The notes below the pieces were generated by a model that saw only the letters and a program-made list of their open reading frames with translations, was not told where the DNA came from and made no database searches. Below are positions 8,397 to 17,350 of a DNA stretch of 64,000 bases, in pieces; positions within the stretch are counted from its first letter, which is position 1; the number at the start of each line of letters is the position of its first letter. The DNA is from JAHECQ01 sp047638695. Its GTDB lineage: Bacteria; Actinomycetota; Acidimicrobiia; Acidimicrobiales; SZUA-35. The stretch lies in contig JBLINY010000001.1 of the NCBI GenBank assembly GCA_047638695.1, positions 1-64,000 on the forward strand, written 5' to 3'. Made by a program: the position numbers and the translations under genes.

Positions 8397-9440
8397 TTAG
8401 AGGTGGGGCATCACTTCATCGGCAAAAAGCCGCATCGAGCGGGCGGCATCGTCACGACCGATCGAGCCCCAGGCAAAGGTAATGGCCAGATAGTTCAGGC
8501 CCCCTTCTTCGATGGCCTGGGCCAGCCCCTTCCGCACGGTCTCGGGTGAGCCGCAGATCAGGGCGCCAGCTGCTCGGAAACGTTCGACAGTCGGGATTCC
8601 CGACGTGGGAACGTCGTCGTTTGCCAGCCAGAGTTTTACAAAGCTGTGTTGCCATTGGTCGAAGGTGTCAGCCAGCAACTTCTCGGCCTCGGCGTCGGTG
8701 TCAGCGATGATGACTTGGCGCATCATGCCGATCGTGGGTTCGGTGACGTGGGCGTTGAATCGGACCGGGTTTCCCCCTTTGCTTTCGAGAGTTCTATTGC
8801 GTTCGAGCGCCTGCTTGTAGCCGGCGACGGCCTCACCGAATAGCGATGCCGGACCCAACCCCATCAGGTTCATGCCATGGGCACCGGCCCACGCCAGTCC
8901 CTCGGGTGAGGTGGTGGCATGCCACAGCGGGGGATAGGGCTGCTGCACGGTGTGCAACTCCATGGGCACGCCGTCGTAGCTGGGTCGGGTGGTACCGACG
9001 TGCGTGAGCGTGTCGTTGGTCAAGCCTTTCACCAGAATCTCGAGTGTTTCCTCGAAAACCGCCCGAGAGGTCGCTGGATCGGCCCCGAAATGGCCGAGCT
9101 CGTAGGGGCTGACCCCTCGACCGACGCCAAGGTCGAGCCTGCCGTTTGAGAGGTGATCGATCATGGCGATCTCCTCGATCAGGCGCAACGGGTCATAGAG
9201 CGGAAGAAGGTACACCAGCGGACCGAGCCGGATTCGGGCGGTTTCCCGTGCCACAGCGGCCAACCAAACGCTGGGAGACGGCGCGCCACCGAGCGGGGTG
9301 AAGTGGTGCTCGGCGACGTGATATCTGGCGAACCCCAGCTCGTCGGCCAACGAGGTCAGCCCCAAGCGCTCGCCGAAAAGTTGTGTCGGCGGTGTCTTGT
9401 CCGAGAAGTCGACCCAATCGAATACCCCGATGTCAACCAT
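8397..9440 (-). CDS. LLM-class (luciferase-like) flavin/F420-dependent oxidoreductase
   Basis: A 347-residue TIM-barrel protein of the bacterial luciferase family. Diagnostic pieces are ADELGFARYHVAEHHF near the N-terminus, the ETARIRLGPLVYLLPLYDPLRLIEEIAMIDHLSNGRLDLGVGRG core, and a C-terminal GSPETVRKGL segment. These enzymes are FMNH2- or F420H2-dependent monooxygenases or reductases. It is the first of four LLM enzymes in this window. The substrate and the exact cofactor cannot be read here. Confidence 0.88.
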   Translation of the reverse strand: MVDIGVFDWVDFSDKTPPTQLFGERLGLTSLADELGFARYHVAEHHFTPLGGAPSPSVWLAAVARETARIRLGPLVYLLPLYDPLRLIEEIAMIDHLSNGRLDLGVGRGVSPYELGHFGADPATSRAVFEETLEILVKGLTNDTLTHVGTTRPSYDGVPMELHTVQQPYPPLWHATTSPEGLAWAGAHGMNLMGLGPASLFGEAVAGYKQALERNRTLESKGGNPVRFNAHVTEPTIGMMRQVIIADTDAEAEKLLADTFDQWQHSFVKLWLANDDVPTSGIPTVERFRAAGALICGSPETVRKGLAQAIEEGGLNYLAITFAWGSIGRDDAARSMRLFADEVMPHL

Positions 9441-9524
9441 CCCGGGAACCTAACGGGAGTTCGACCGGCGCGCCAGGAACCGGCGACAAGCGGTCGCCCT
9501 CTTGGACGGCCTGACGGGGTTCGC

Positions 9525-10413
9525 TTAGTTCACGGGAACTGGTGGTCCGTCTGGCTGCCAGAAGGCACCAAGCGGAAAGAAGGTCTCGTAGTCGCTCGGA
9601 AAGGACGTGAAGCCGGGGAGCAGACTGAGCGTCTGTCCGGTGCCCTCAAGCGGCAACCCCATCAGAAGATTCCAACGACCGTTGCCTTCGATCTCGGCCA
9701 GGTTCCCGTCTCTCACCTCCAGTTCGACTACTCGGTCGTCGAGTTGGCGGGTGAAGACTGTCCAGTTGTCGGTTCCGTCCTCGATGACAACGGCCAACGG
9801 AATGTCGTCGACGACGACGTTAGCGATCTGTGTCGGTCGGAGGCTCGGCACGGGGACCGCCAGGGAGTCGGCACCAATTTCAACAACGATGCTCATCGTT
9901 TCCAGGTCGAACCCGATGTTGGACGATGGAGCATCGAGGGCCAAACTGTCCGGGTGGGTCTGGCGCCAGTCGCCCCAGGTCGTGAGTGTTGAGGGCACGA
10001 GCTCCAGGGTGGTTCCCTGAAGGGGACCGGCGATCGCTTGACCAAGCGGTTGGGTCCACACGCTTCCGGTTTCGTGGTCGAACCACGTCATGGCGTTGCC
10101 CCAAAGGGCGCCATGATTTCCGCGGACGATGGCTTCGCCATCAACTTCTCGGCGATGGACCATCGCCGTTCCGCACAATGGTCACCACGTGACGAAGGTG
10201 GGGATTCCTCGATGAAGGTCGACGACGATCTCCCGCCGGTTCAGGATCGTAGAGATCTCCCGATGATGGAGCTGCGCTGAACCCATCGGGGTGGAATGAT
10301 CCCTCGGTGGAGCCGGCTTGCTGGCCGGCGCAGGCGCAGGCACTGGCACTGGCAGCGAGCACAACCGCAAGAAGGAGAGCGCCACGACGCAGGGAGGCTC
10401 GGCGTTCGACCAT
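9525..10413 (-). CDS. DUF3179-family lipoprotein with in-frame UGA at the CxxC Cys (candidate selenoprotein or pseudogene)
   Basis: ATG 10413, with GAGG 10 nt upstream, opens a lipoprotein signal peptide (RRGALLLAVVLAASASAC, lipidation Cys26). Around position 10240 the frame must shift by one nucleotide. The new frame reads LNRREIVVDLHRGIPTFVTW, then TGA (10184-10182), then PLCGTAMVHRREVDGE. It continues to GALWGNAMTWFDHETGSVWTQPLG and the stop at 9525. This is DUF3179, whose members read VT(Y/W)CPLCG, so the UGA replaces the first Cys of CxxC. A perfect hairpin follows at SECIS distance (separate entry). Reading through yields a protein with U-P-L-C. The usual N-terminal part of the domain between signal peptide and LNRRE appears shortened. 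Either this is a selenoprotein with one indel, or a pseudogene carrying a frameshift and a nonsense mutation. The function of DUF3179 is unknown. Confidence 0.55.
10150..10168 (-). promoter_or_regulatory. Candidate bacterial SECIS hairpin
   Basis: On the minus strand, 20 nt after the in-frame UGA, CGGCGAU and AUCGCCG form a perfect 7-bp stem closing a GGUCC loop. Bacterial SECIS elements lie inside the coding region just after the UGA, with a conserved G at the start of the apical loop; the E. coli fdhF element has loop AGGUCU about 17 nt after its UGA. Distance, stem and loop all fit, but the pairing could be coincidence of the codons for TAMVHR. Confidence 0.45.
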
Positions 10414-10478
10414 GATGACGAAACCTCGTCGGTCGAGGAGCTATTCCGCCAACTATCGCGGGTCAGAAGGTTGCCGCG

Positions 10479-12065
10479 CTATTGGGCGCCGAAATCAACC
10501 AGGGCCTGGGCCCGCAGCTCGACCTTGCGGATTTTGCCGGTTGGCGTCATCGGGAGGACGTCAACTACCCGTACGTGGCGGGGCAGTTTGAAGCTGGCCA
10601 CTTTGCCGCGCAGATGATCGAGCATGGTGTCGGCGTCGAGTGTTGCGCCGTCCTCGGCCAGCACATAGGCGACCGGCACTTCACCGAGGCGTGCATCTGG
10701 CAGGCCTACGATGGCGACGTCATTCACACCTTCGAGCTCGCGTAATCGGCCTTCCATCTCGGCCGGGGCGACGTTCTCGCCCCCAACTTTGAGCATGTCT
10801 TTGAGTCGGCCCATGAACACGACGTGACCGTCGGGTCGGATGCGGGCCAGGTCGCCGGAGTGAAGCCAGCGATCGGCATCAATCGTTTCGGCTGTTGCCT
10901 CGGGCTCTTGGTAATAGCCGAGCATGGTCGTGTAGCTACGACACAACAGCTCGCCGGGTGCGTCAGCGGGACATTCGGCTCCGGTCTCCGGGTCGATCAC
11001 ACGCAACTCGACGCCGTGCATTGGATAGCCCGACGCTTCGGTTCGTTGTTCGGTTGTGTTGGCGAGGTGACCGACCACGCACGCAGTCCACACCTCGCTC
11101 ATCCCCCATCCGGACACGGTTGGGCAGAGCTCGTCCTGCACTCGCCGAGAAATAGGAGTCGTCGATTCCTGCCCGGCAGCGAGGGTGCCCAAGCGAATCT
11201 GCAGCTGGCGGGGCTTGGCCTTGTTGGCTCGCAGGAAGTCGCCCCAGTGAGTGTCGAAGCCGTGCAGCATGGTGATGCCCTCGCGCTCGGCTGCATCGAG
11301 AACCGCGTCGGCGTCGAACGTTTCGAACAGCACCTGCTTGCCTCCGGTGAGCACGGTGAACAACGCAACCTCGGTATATCCAAAGGCGTGGAACAGGGGC
11401 AGGTAACCGGCGTGCACGTCCTCTTGGGTGACGCCGTGCATCTGGGTCCGCTCGGCGACGTTGCGAATTACCGCATGGTTGTGCACCGCACCCTTCGGAA
11501 GGCTGGTGGTGCCTGATGTGTAGATGATGATCATTGGGTCGTCGGCTCGGACGGCCTCGCGCCGGGCCGCCAGGACCTCGTTGGTCACCGTCGTTCCGGC
11601 GGCCAAGACTTCACCCCAGGCCTGAGCGCCATCCGGACGGTCGTCTCCCAACACAATCATCCGCCGAACCTTGGTCCACGTCGATGCCACCTCGCGCACC
11701 ATGGCCGAGTAGTCGATCGGGCCTGAGTGGTCGTTGAAGATCAGGGTCGAGGTGTCGGATTGGTCGACGGCGTACTGCACATCCTCGGCTCGGTACCGCG
11801 TGTTCATCGGGACCGTGACGGCACCGACAGCTGGGATGGCGAACATCAAGAACAGCCACTCGGGCCGGTTGGTCATCCAGATGCCGACCTTGTCGCCCGC
11901 CTCGACACCCACACCGATGAGGCCCTTGGCGACCGCATCGACCTCGGCCGCGAACTCGGCGTGGGTCCAGCGTTGCTCGCCGAAGATCAGAGCTTCGCGA
12001 TCGCCCCACAGGCGGGCGGCTTCCATCGGCAGATTCCCGAGCAATCTTGGCTGATACGCATCCAT
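10479..12065 (-). CDS. AMP-dependent acyl-CoA synthetase/ligase
   Basis: A 528-residue ANL-superfamily enzyme that activates a carboxylic acid as acyl-AMP and then as the CoA thioester. Motifs: P-loop IYTSGTTSLPKG (residues 182-192), GWGMSE in the acyl pocket region, HSGDLARIRPDG, and the catalytic lysine K511 in PTGKIRK near the C-terminus. ATG 12065 has AGG about 8 nt upstream; longer in-frame extensions exist but lie over the divergent gene. It is divergent from the CoA-transferase, with only 27 bp between start codons. Together they suggest uptake and CoA activation of an unidentified acid. Confidence 0.9.
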   Translation of the reverse strand: MDAYQPRLLGNLPMEAARLWGDREALIFGEQRWTHAEFAAEVDAVAKGLIGVGVEAGDKVGIWMTNRPEWLFLMFAIPAVGAVTVPMNTRYRAEDVQYAVDQSDTSTLIFNDHSGPIDYSAMVREVASTWTKVRRMIVLGDDRPDGAQAWGEVLAAGTTVTNEVLAARREAVRADDPMIIIYTSGTTSLPKGAVHNHAVIRNVAERTQMHGVTQEDVHAGYLPLFHAFGYTEVALFTVLTGGKQVLFETFDADAVLDAAEREGITMLHGFDTHWGDFLRANKAKPRQLQIRLGTLAAGQESTTPISRRVQDELCPTVSGWGMSEVWTACVVGHLANTTEQRTEASGYPMHGVELRVIDPETGAECPADAPGELLCRSYTTMLGYYQEPEATAETIDADRWLHSGDLARIRPDGHVVFMGRLKDMLKVGGENVAPAEMEGRLRELEGVNDVAIVGLPDARLGEVPVAYVLAEDGATLDADTMLDHLRGKVASFKLPRHVRVVDVLPMTPTGKIRKVELRAQALVDFGAQ

Positions 12066-12092
12066 CGTGCTGTGCCTTTCGTCGTCAGCATC

Positions 12093-14570
12093 ATGTCTAC
12101 TCCGCAGACACATGCCAATATCGCAAACATGCCACTCTCGCCGTTCCGGGTACTGGATCTGACCGATGACCGGGGACAATACGCCGGCTTCCTTCTTGCT
12201 CAGCTCGGCGCAGATGTCATCTGCATCGAACCTCCGGAAGGGCAGCGGTCTCGTCGCCTCCCGCCGTTTCTCGATGATGAGCCCGGCGAACTGCCGGGCG
12301 ACCGATCGTTGTTTCATTGGGCCTACAACCGAGGTAAGCGCTCGGCCGTGGTGGACCATGGCGGCCTGCAACAGCTGGCCCAGGGCGCAGACATCCTCAT
12401 CGAGTGCGGCGCCTTCGATGTCGATCTGGCTGGGCTTCGGGCCGCCAACCCGGCTCTGATTACGGCCACCATCTCGCCATTCGGAGAAGGCGGACCGAAG
12501 GCCGACTGGTTGGCGACCGACCTCATCGTGAATGCTGCCGGCGGGGTCTTGTCAGTGACCGGTGACAAGGATCGGCCTCCGGTCCGCAATAGTCATCCGC
12601 AAAGTTGGTTGATCGCGGCCGGGGATGCAACCGCCGGTGTGTTAGTTGCGCTTCGCGAGCGTCGACATTCGGGCCTTGGCCAGCACGTATCGGTCTCGGC
12701 TCAGGCGTCGATGATCAGCTGTGCACAGTTCGCCATGATGAACTCGCTCGTTGATGTCCCGTCGGCCAAACGCATCGCCGGCGGGCTCGAGCTCGGTCCG
12801 TTCAAACTCCGCTTCGTGTACGAGTGCGCCGACGGCCACGTAAACGTGACCTACCTCTTCGGCCCCGTCATCGGTCCGTACTCGAATCGGCTGTTTCAAT
12901 GGATGCATGCCGAAGGCGAGTGCGACGAGTCGCTGGCCACGAAGAACTGGATCAACTTCGCGCTCGATGTGATCGAGGGCCGCGATTCGGCCGACGAGCT
13001 CGATCGCGCCAGCGAGGCCATTGAAGCCTTCATGCTGACGCGGACGAAGGCCGACCTCCTTCGGGAAGCGATGGAGCGCAACGTTCTGATCGCTCCGATC
13101 ACAACCACTCGCGACCTCCTCGACCTCGATCATCTCGCTGCGCGGGAGTACTTCGAATCCATCGCGGTACCAGGTCGCGAATCCCCGGTGGCTATCCCCG
13201 GCCCCTTCGCCAGGCTCAGTGGATCGCCCACCACAGTGCTCGGCCCGCCGCCGGTGCTCGGTGCCCACACCGCTGAGTTGTTGGCCGAAAGTCCGCGCCA
13301 GCTTTCCAGCTCGGTCGAGTCAGTGTCCCCTACATCCGGGCCTGCGGCTGCTGATGCCGGCCAGGCCCGTCGGCCGCTTGAAGGTTTGAAGGTGCTCGAT
13401 CTGTTCTGGGCGCTGGCCGGCCCTGGCGCCACTCGAACTCTTGCCGACTTTGGTGCCACGGTGGTACGGGTTGAGTCTGAAACCAGGCCAGAATTGTTGC
13501 GATCAGCCAACCCTTTCCGTGGCGACGATGGTGAGTTCGAAGGTTCGCTTCAGTACCACTCGTCGAACGCCGGCAAGATGCATTTGCAGCTCAACCTGGC
13601 GGTTCCGGAGTCTCGGCAGGTGCTGATGGACATGGTGGCCTGGGCCGATGTGGTGACCCAGTCGTTCACGCCGCGGGCCATGCGCAAGATGGAGCTGACG
13701 TACGAGACGCTGCGGAAGGTGAACCCGGGAATCATCATGGTGTCGAGCTGCCTCATGGGCGACACCGGTCCGCTCTCGGACTACCCCGGGTTTGGCACGG
13801 CGGGCGCATCATTCGCCGGGTTCTATCCGATCGTCGGTTGGCCCGATCGACTGCCATCGGGCCCCTACACCGCTTACACCGACTACGTCAGTCCTCGCAC
13901 GACGATCGCTGCCCTATTGGCAGCGCTCGAATATCGCGACCGCACCGGCGAGGGTCAGCACATCGACTATTCGCAGATGGAGGCGGCCATGCACCTGATC
14001 TCCCCTCTGTTGTTTGACGATGCGCTACACGACCGAACGGCAGGTCGCGACGGCAATGCCGACCGGGTGATGGTTCCCCACACGGTGGTACGAACAGCGC
14101 CTCTCGATGGAGATCACTGGATCGCCATCGCGTGTGAAACTGACCAACAGTGGGAGTCGCTCGCAGCACTCCTCGATCGCACCGACTTGGCCGGTCTGAC
14201 GACGAGCGAACGGCACACACGATCGGCGGAGATCGGAGCCGTCCTCAGCGAGTGGACGGCGACCCAGAGCGCGGCGGTACTCGAGGCTTCGCTGCAGTCG
14301 GCCGGCGTCCCGGCCCATCAGGTTCAGAACTCAGTCGAATGTGTGGCTGACCCGCAGCTGGTTCACCGAGGACATTTTCAGTCGGTGCCTCACTCGACCT
14401 ACGGCGACAGCTTCGTCGAGTCCGCCGCGTTCGACCTTTCGAGGACACCGGGAGCGCCTCGTTGGGCTGGTCCAACGATGGGTGAGCACACCTTTGAGAT
14501 ACTGGCGGAGTTCCTCGGATACGACAGCGATCGGATTGCCGATCTTGCTGTTGCCGGGTGCCTGACCTAA
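12093..14570 (+). CDS. Fused tandem CaiB/BaiF (class III) CoA-transferase
   Basis: An 825-residue protein containing two complete class III CoA-transferase units. The first begins at PFRVLDLTDDRGQYAGFLLAQLGADV, the second near residue 430 at LEGLKVLDLFWALAGPGATRTLADFGA, joined by a Ser/Pro/Ala-rich linker. Each has the GEGQH/GLGQH-type turn (SGLGQHVSVS, TGEGQHIDYSQMEAA). The catalytic Asp position after the second GPYTAY region looks preserved. Such enzymes move CoA between carboxylic acids. Double-length forms occur in actinobacteria. Start ATG 12093; ATG 12129 is also possible. Neither has a clear ribosome site, which would fit leaderless transcription. Confidence 0.85.
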   Translation: MSTPQTHANIANMPLSPFRVLDLTDDRGQYAGFLLAQLGADVICIEPPEGQRSRRLPPFLDDEPGELPGDRSLFHWAYNRGKRSAVVDHGGLQQLAQGADILIECGAFDVDLAGLRAANPALITATISPFGEGGPKADWLATDLIVNAAGGVLSVTGDKDRPPVRNSHPQSWLIAAGDATAGVLVALRERRHSGLGQHVSVSAQASMISCAQFAMMNSLVDVPSAKRIAGGLELGPFKLRFVYECADGHVNVTYLFGPVIGPYSNRLFQWMHAEGECDESLATKNWINFALDVIEGRDSADELDRASEAIEAFMLTRTKADLLREAMERNVLIAPITTTRDLLDLDHLAAREYFESIAVPGRESPVAIPGPFARLSGSPTTVLGPPPVLGAHTAELLAESPRQLSSSVESVSPTSGPAAADAGQARRPLEGLKVLDLFWALAGPGATRTLADFGATVVRVESETRPELLRSANPFRGDDGEFEGSLQYHSSNAGKMHLQLNLAVPESRQVLMDMVAWADVVTQSFTPRAMRKMELTYETLRKVNPGIIMVSSCLMGDTGPLSDYPGFGTAGASFAGFYPIVGWPDRLPSGPYTAYTDYVSPRTTIAALLAALEYRDRTGEGQHIDYSQMEAAMHLISPLLFDDALHDRTAGRDGNADRVMVPHTVVRTAPLDGDHWIAIACETDQQWESLAALLDRTDLAGLTTSERHTRSAEIGAVLSEWTATQSAAVLEASLQSAGVPAHQVQNSVECVADPQLVHRGHFQSVPHSTYGDSFVESAAFDLSRTPGAPRWAGPTMGEHTFEILAEFLGYDSDRIADLAVAGCLT

Positions 14571-14593
14571 GCAATCAAGAGACAAACCTCACG

Positions 14594-14635
14594 CAACAGC
14601 GCACCTGCACCCAACAGTGCACCTGCAAACAACAG
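14594..14635 (+). repeat. 18-bp tandem repeat upstream of the monooxygenase
   Basis: Two near-identical 18-bp units (14594-14611 CAACAGCGCACCTGCACC and 14612-14629, two mismatches or so) plus a 6-bp partial unit lie in the 78-bp gap between the CoA-transferase and the monooxygenase, directly before its GGGGAG ribosome site. Confidence 0.7.
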
Positions 14636-14648
14636 GGGAGACCCCACG

Positions 14649-16493
14649 ATGTCGATCACCGTCGATCCCGATACAGGCCTGAAGATTTTCGCTACTCGTG
14701 CCGCTAGCCGGATGGACGGCGTAGAGGGCCGTGGCTACGCCGTCGTTGATGACGGACTGTCGCAGATGGCGGCCGAGCCAGCCGGCGCCGCCTTCGATGC
14801 TGAAGAGCAGGCGAAGTACCGCCAGTTCAAAGAGGCGCGGCGTGGTGCTGCCGATTACATGGCCATGGACGGCGACTTCAGTCGCTACATGGAAGACGTC
14901 TACTCGGCTGAACCGGTCGAGCGCGAGGCGCTCACCGACGAGTGCGAAATTCTCGTCGTCGGCGCCGGCTTCGCTGGGCTCATGCTCTGGTACAAGTTGC
15001 GGGAAGCCGGTTTTGAGGATGTTCGCTTTTGTGAGAAGGGCGGCGACGTCGGCGGCACCTGGTATTGGAATCGCTATCCGGGGATTGCCTGCGACGTCGA
15101 GTCGTACAGCTACCTCCCGTTGTTGGAGGAAATGGAGTACTTCCCGACGATGAAGTTTGCGTCGGGTTTCGAAATTTTCGAGTACTGCCAGGCCATGGCG
15201 ACCAAGTTCGGCTTCTACGACAAGTGCCTCTTCCATACATCTGTGGAAGACACGGCATGGGACGACGCGACACAGCGGTGGACGGTGCGGACCGATCGAG
15301 GTGACGCTATGAAGGCTCGATTCGTCATCTTGGCCAACGGCATTCTCACGACGCCGAAGCTGGCCCGCATCGAGGGTATGGACTCGTTCCAGGGCGAGAC
15401 GTTCCACACGTCACGCTGGAACTACGACGTCGATCTTGCCGGCAAACGAGTGGGAATTATTGGAACCGGCGCAACCGCGGTGCAGGCGATCCCCGAGCTG
15501 GCCAAGGTGGCCGGCGAGTTGTATGTGTTCCAGCGCACCCCTTCGACGATCGACGTCCGTGCCCAACGCGAGACCAGCCCCGAAGAAATTGAAACGTGGA
15601 AGAACGAGCCCGGTTGGGCGAGGGCTCGCCGTTCGCGATTCTCTGCCATGACCTCGGTACGCGACGCCGTCAAGGCACCCGACGACTACATGGCAGGCCG
15701 AGTGGCCGAGTACCGCAAGCGGGAGAAACTCACCGAACGGGTGTCGCCCGAGCAGTGGACCCAGAAGCTGCTCGACGAGAACTTTGCCGCCATGGAACAG
15801 ATCCGGGCCAGAGTCGAGGCCATTGTCGAGGACCCGGCAACGGCCGAGGCGCTGAAGCCCTACTACCCGTATGCATGCAAGCGCCCAACCTTCCACGACG
15901 AGTACCTCCCGACGTTCAACAAGCCACACGTCCATCTCGTCGACACGGCCCCGATCGGGGTCAACGCCATCAACGAGCGAGGCGTGGTGCACGACGGCAC
16001 GGAGTATCCGCTCGACGTGCTGATCTACGCCACCGGATTCCAGTGGATGGCTCCGGCCACCTTCAATATGGTGAAAGGCCGCGACGGCCAGACCCTCAAT
16101 CAGAAATGGCAGGAGGAAGGAACCAAGACGTTCCTTGGCCTCCACAGCAGCGGGTTCCCGAATTTTCTTATCGTGTCAGGGCCCCAGGGTGGCGGTGGCA
16201 GCTTCAACTTCACCGACGTCATTACCGCCCACGCCGATTACATCGCCTGGCTTCTCACCTCGATGCGCGACGACGGCCACGAGGTCGTCGACGTACGTCA
16301 GGAACACGAAGACTCCTACGCTCGGCACTGTGCCGAGGCAGACATGGCCTCGGCACCGTTGCGCGATTGCATCTCGTACTACAACGGCCATGGTGATGCG
16401 GCGCCCGGCAGCCTCGCGTACTACGGCGGGCGGCAGTGGAACACGTTGTGCGAGCAAGCACAGGAAACAAAAGAGCCTTACCTGTTTGCTTGA
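14649..16493 (+). CDS. Baeyer-Villiger-type flavin monooxygenase
   Basis: A 614-residue FAD/NADPH monooxygenase. The FAD Rossmann motif GAGFAG is at 105-110, the NADPH Rossmann motif GTGATA at 272-277, and between them lies the Baeyer-Villiger fingerprint F247-x-G-xxx-H253-xxx-W257 (FQGETFHTSRW). An N-terminal extension of about 95 residues precedes the FAD domain, as in the steroid/cyclopentadecanone monooxygenase type. Such enzymes insert oxygen next to a ketone to form an ester or lactone. GGGGAG about 8 nt upstream supports ATG 14649. It follows the CoA-transferase on the same strand, suggesting one catabolic unit. Confidence 0.88.
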   Translation: MSITVDPDTGLKIFATRAASRMDGVEGRGYAVVDDGLSQMAAEPAGAAFDAEEQAKYRQFKEARRGAADYMAMDGDFSRYMEDVYSAEPVEREALTDECEILVVGAGFAGLMLWYKLREAGFEDVRFCEKGGDVGGTWYWNRYPGIACDVESYSYLPLLEEMEYFPTMKFASGFEIFEYCQAMATKFGFYDKCLFHTSVEDTAWDDATQRWTVRTDRGDAMKARFVILANGILTTPKLARIEGMDSFQGETFHTSRWNYDVDLAGKRVGIIGTGATAVQAIPELAKVAGELYVFQRTPSTIDVRAQRETSPEEIETWKNEPGWARARRSRFSAMTSVRDAVKAPDDYMAGRVAEYRKREKLTERVSPEQWTQKLLDENFAAMEQIRARVEAIVEDPATAEALKPYYPYACKRPTFHDEYLPTFNKPHVHLVDTAPIGVNAINERGVVHDGTEYPLDVLIYATGFQWMAPATFNMVKGRDGQTLNQKWQEEGTKTFLGLHSSGFPNFLIVSGPQGGGGSFNFTDVITAHADYIAWLLTSMRDDGHEVVDVRQEHEDSYARHCAEADMASAPLRDCISYYNGHGDAAPGSLAYYGGRQWNTLCEQAQETKEPYLFA

Positions 16494-16536
16494 GCTCCGC
16501 TGTTTGCCTGAGCTCCGCTGGTCGCTTGAGCCCCGC
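16483..16536 (+). repeat. 18-bp tandem repeat spanning a stop codon
   Basis: Three 18-bp units (16483, 16501, 16519; unit TGTTTGCTTGAGCTCCGC, third copy diverged) begin in the last codons of the monooxygenase. Each unit repeats its TGA stop in the same frame, so the gene effectively has three tandem stop signals. Confidence 0.8.
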
Positions 16537-16607
16537 CGGTAGCGTGCCAGGCGGGCGGTGGACCGCATGAAACTGCCGGCTAGTGGTGCCGAAATGGAAC
16601 TGACGAG

Positions 16608-17350
16608 ATGTTCGCTGTACTCCCGCTGTTGTGTCTGATCACGCTGATCCTGATCACCTAGCGCGTGGCATCGGTTGCTTTGGAGGCCACCGGTATGGCG
16701 AGGGACAGCGCCCAGTTTCAGGCCCGGTCGGCGCTGATGGGCGTGGGGTACACGACGAGTGAGGCCGAGGACATCACTTCTCATCCGGTTCGGCGGCGCA
16801 TCGTGCTGAATCTGATGACCTTCGGAAATGTGTCCATCATCACGGGCGTTGGTGGTTTGCTCCTCACCTTCATCAATACCGAAGCCGCTCAGACAGTCCA
16901 GCGATCGGCTGTACTGGTAGTGGCGATAGTCGCGATCCTGGCGGCCTTTCACTCGTCGGTCGCTAATCGTCTCATCGAGAGGCTCACACGGTGGGCGATC
17001 GCCCGATTCACCTCGCTGGATGTTCGTGACTACGCCGCCCTGTTGCAGATTGAACACAGCTATGCCCTCACCGAGATTCATGTTCGGAACGGCGAGTGGT
17101 TGGAAGGCCAGCCACTTTCGGACCTTCATCTGACGAAGGAGGGGTGGTCGTGTTGGGACTCCACCGCGCCGACGGCCAGTTCGTGGGAACGCCGACCGGC
17201 GAGACGGTTATTCGGCACGGAGACGCTGTGCTCGCCTATGGCCGGATCGACGTGCTGCGGGAGTTGGCAAGCCGATCAGCCTCCGTCGGCGATCGCATCC
17301 ACCAACAAATGGCCGCCGAGCATGATCGCCAACTCAGAGAAGAGAACTAA
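16608..17350 (+). pseudogene. RCK-C (TrkA-C) membrane protein, broken
   Basis: The gene begins at ATG 16608 with a membrane helix (FAVLPLLCLITLILIT), but a TAG follows at 16659. The same frame continues RVASVALEATGMARDSAQF, a second hydrophobic pair (about 16800-16960), and NGEWLEGQPLSDLHL, the start of a TrkA-C domain. The rest of that domain (VVVLGLHRADGQFVGTPTG...RHGDAVLAYGR) is in the next frame; one extra G in the G4 run at 17141-17144 would join them. Intact relatives would be small membrane proteins with a ligand-binding RCK-C domain that gates or senses ions. A shorter GTG start at 16665 would skip the TAG. Two lesions make a pseudogene most likely unless the consensus is wrong. The tail overlaps the convergent carbonic anhydrase by 4 nt. 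Confidence 0.65.

Noticed and set aside
11727..12092. N-terminal extension of the CoA-transferase frame
   Set aside because: This stretch lies over the ligase gene on the other strand and translates to low-complexity residues; the family begins at about 12093.
14589..15407. 272-codon antisense frame over the Baeyer-Villiger gene
   Set aside because: No recognisable domain; the plus-strand gene has all motifs and a ribosome site.
16659..16661. TAG as a pyrrolysine codon in the RCK gene
   Set aside because: No reason for Pyl in this family; the second lesion in the gene favours decay or error.
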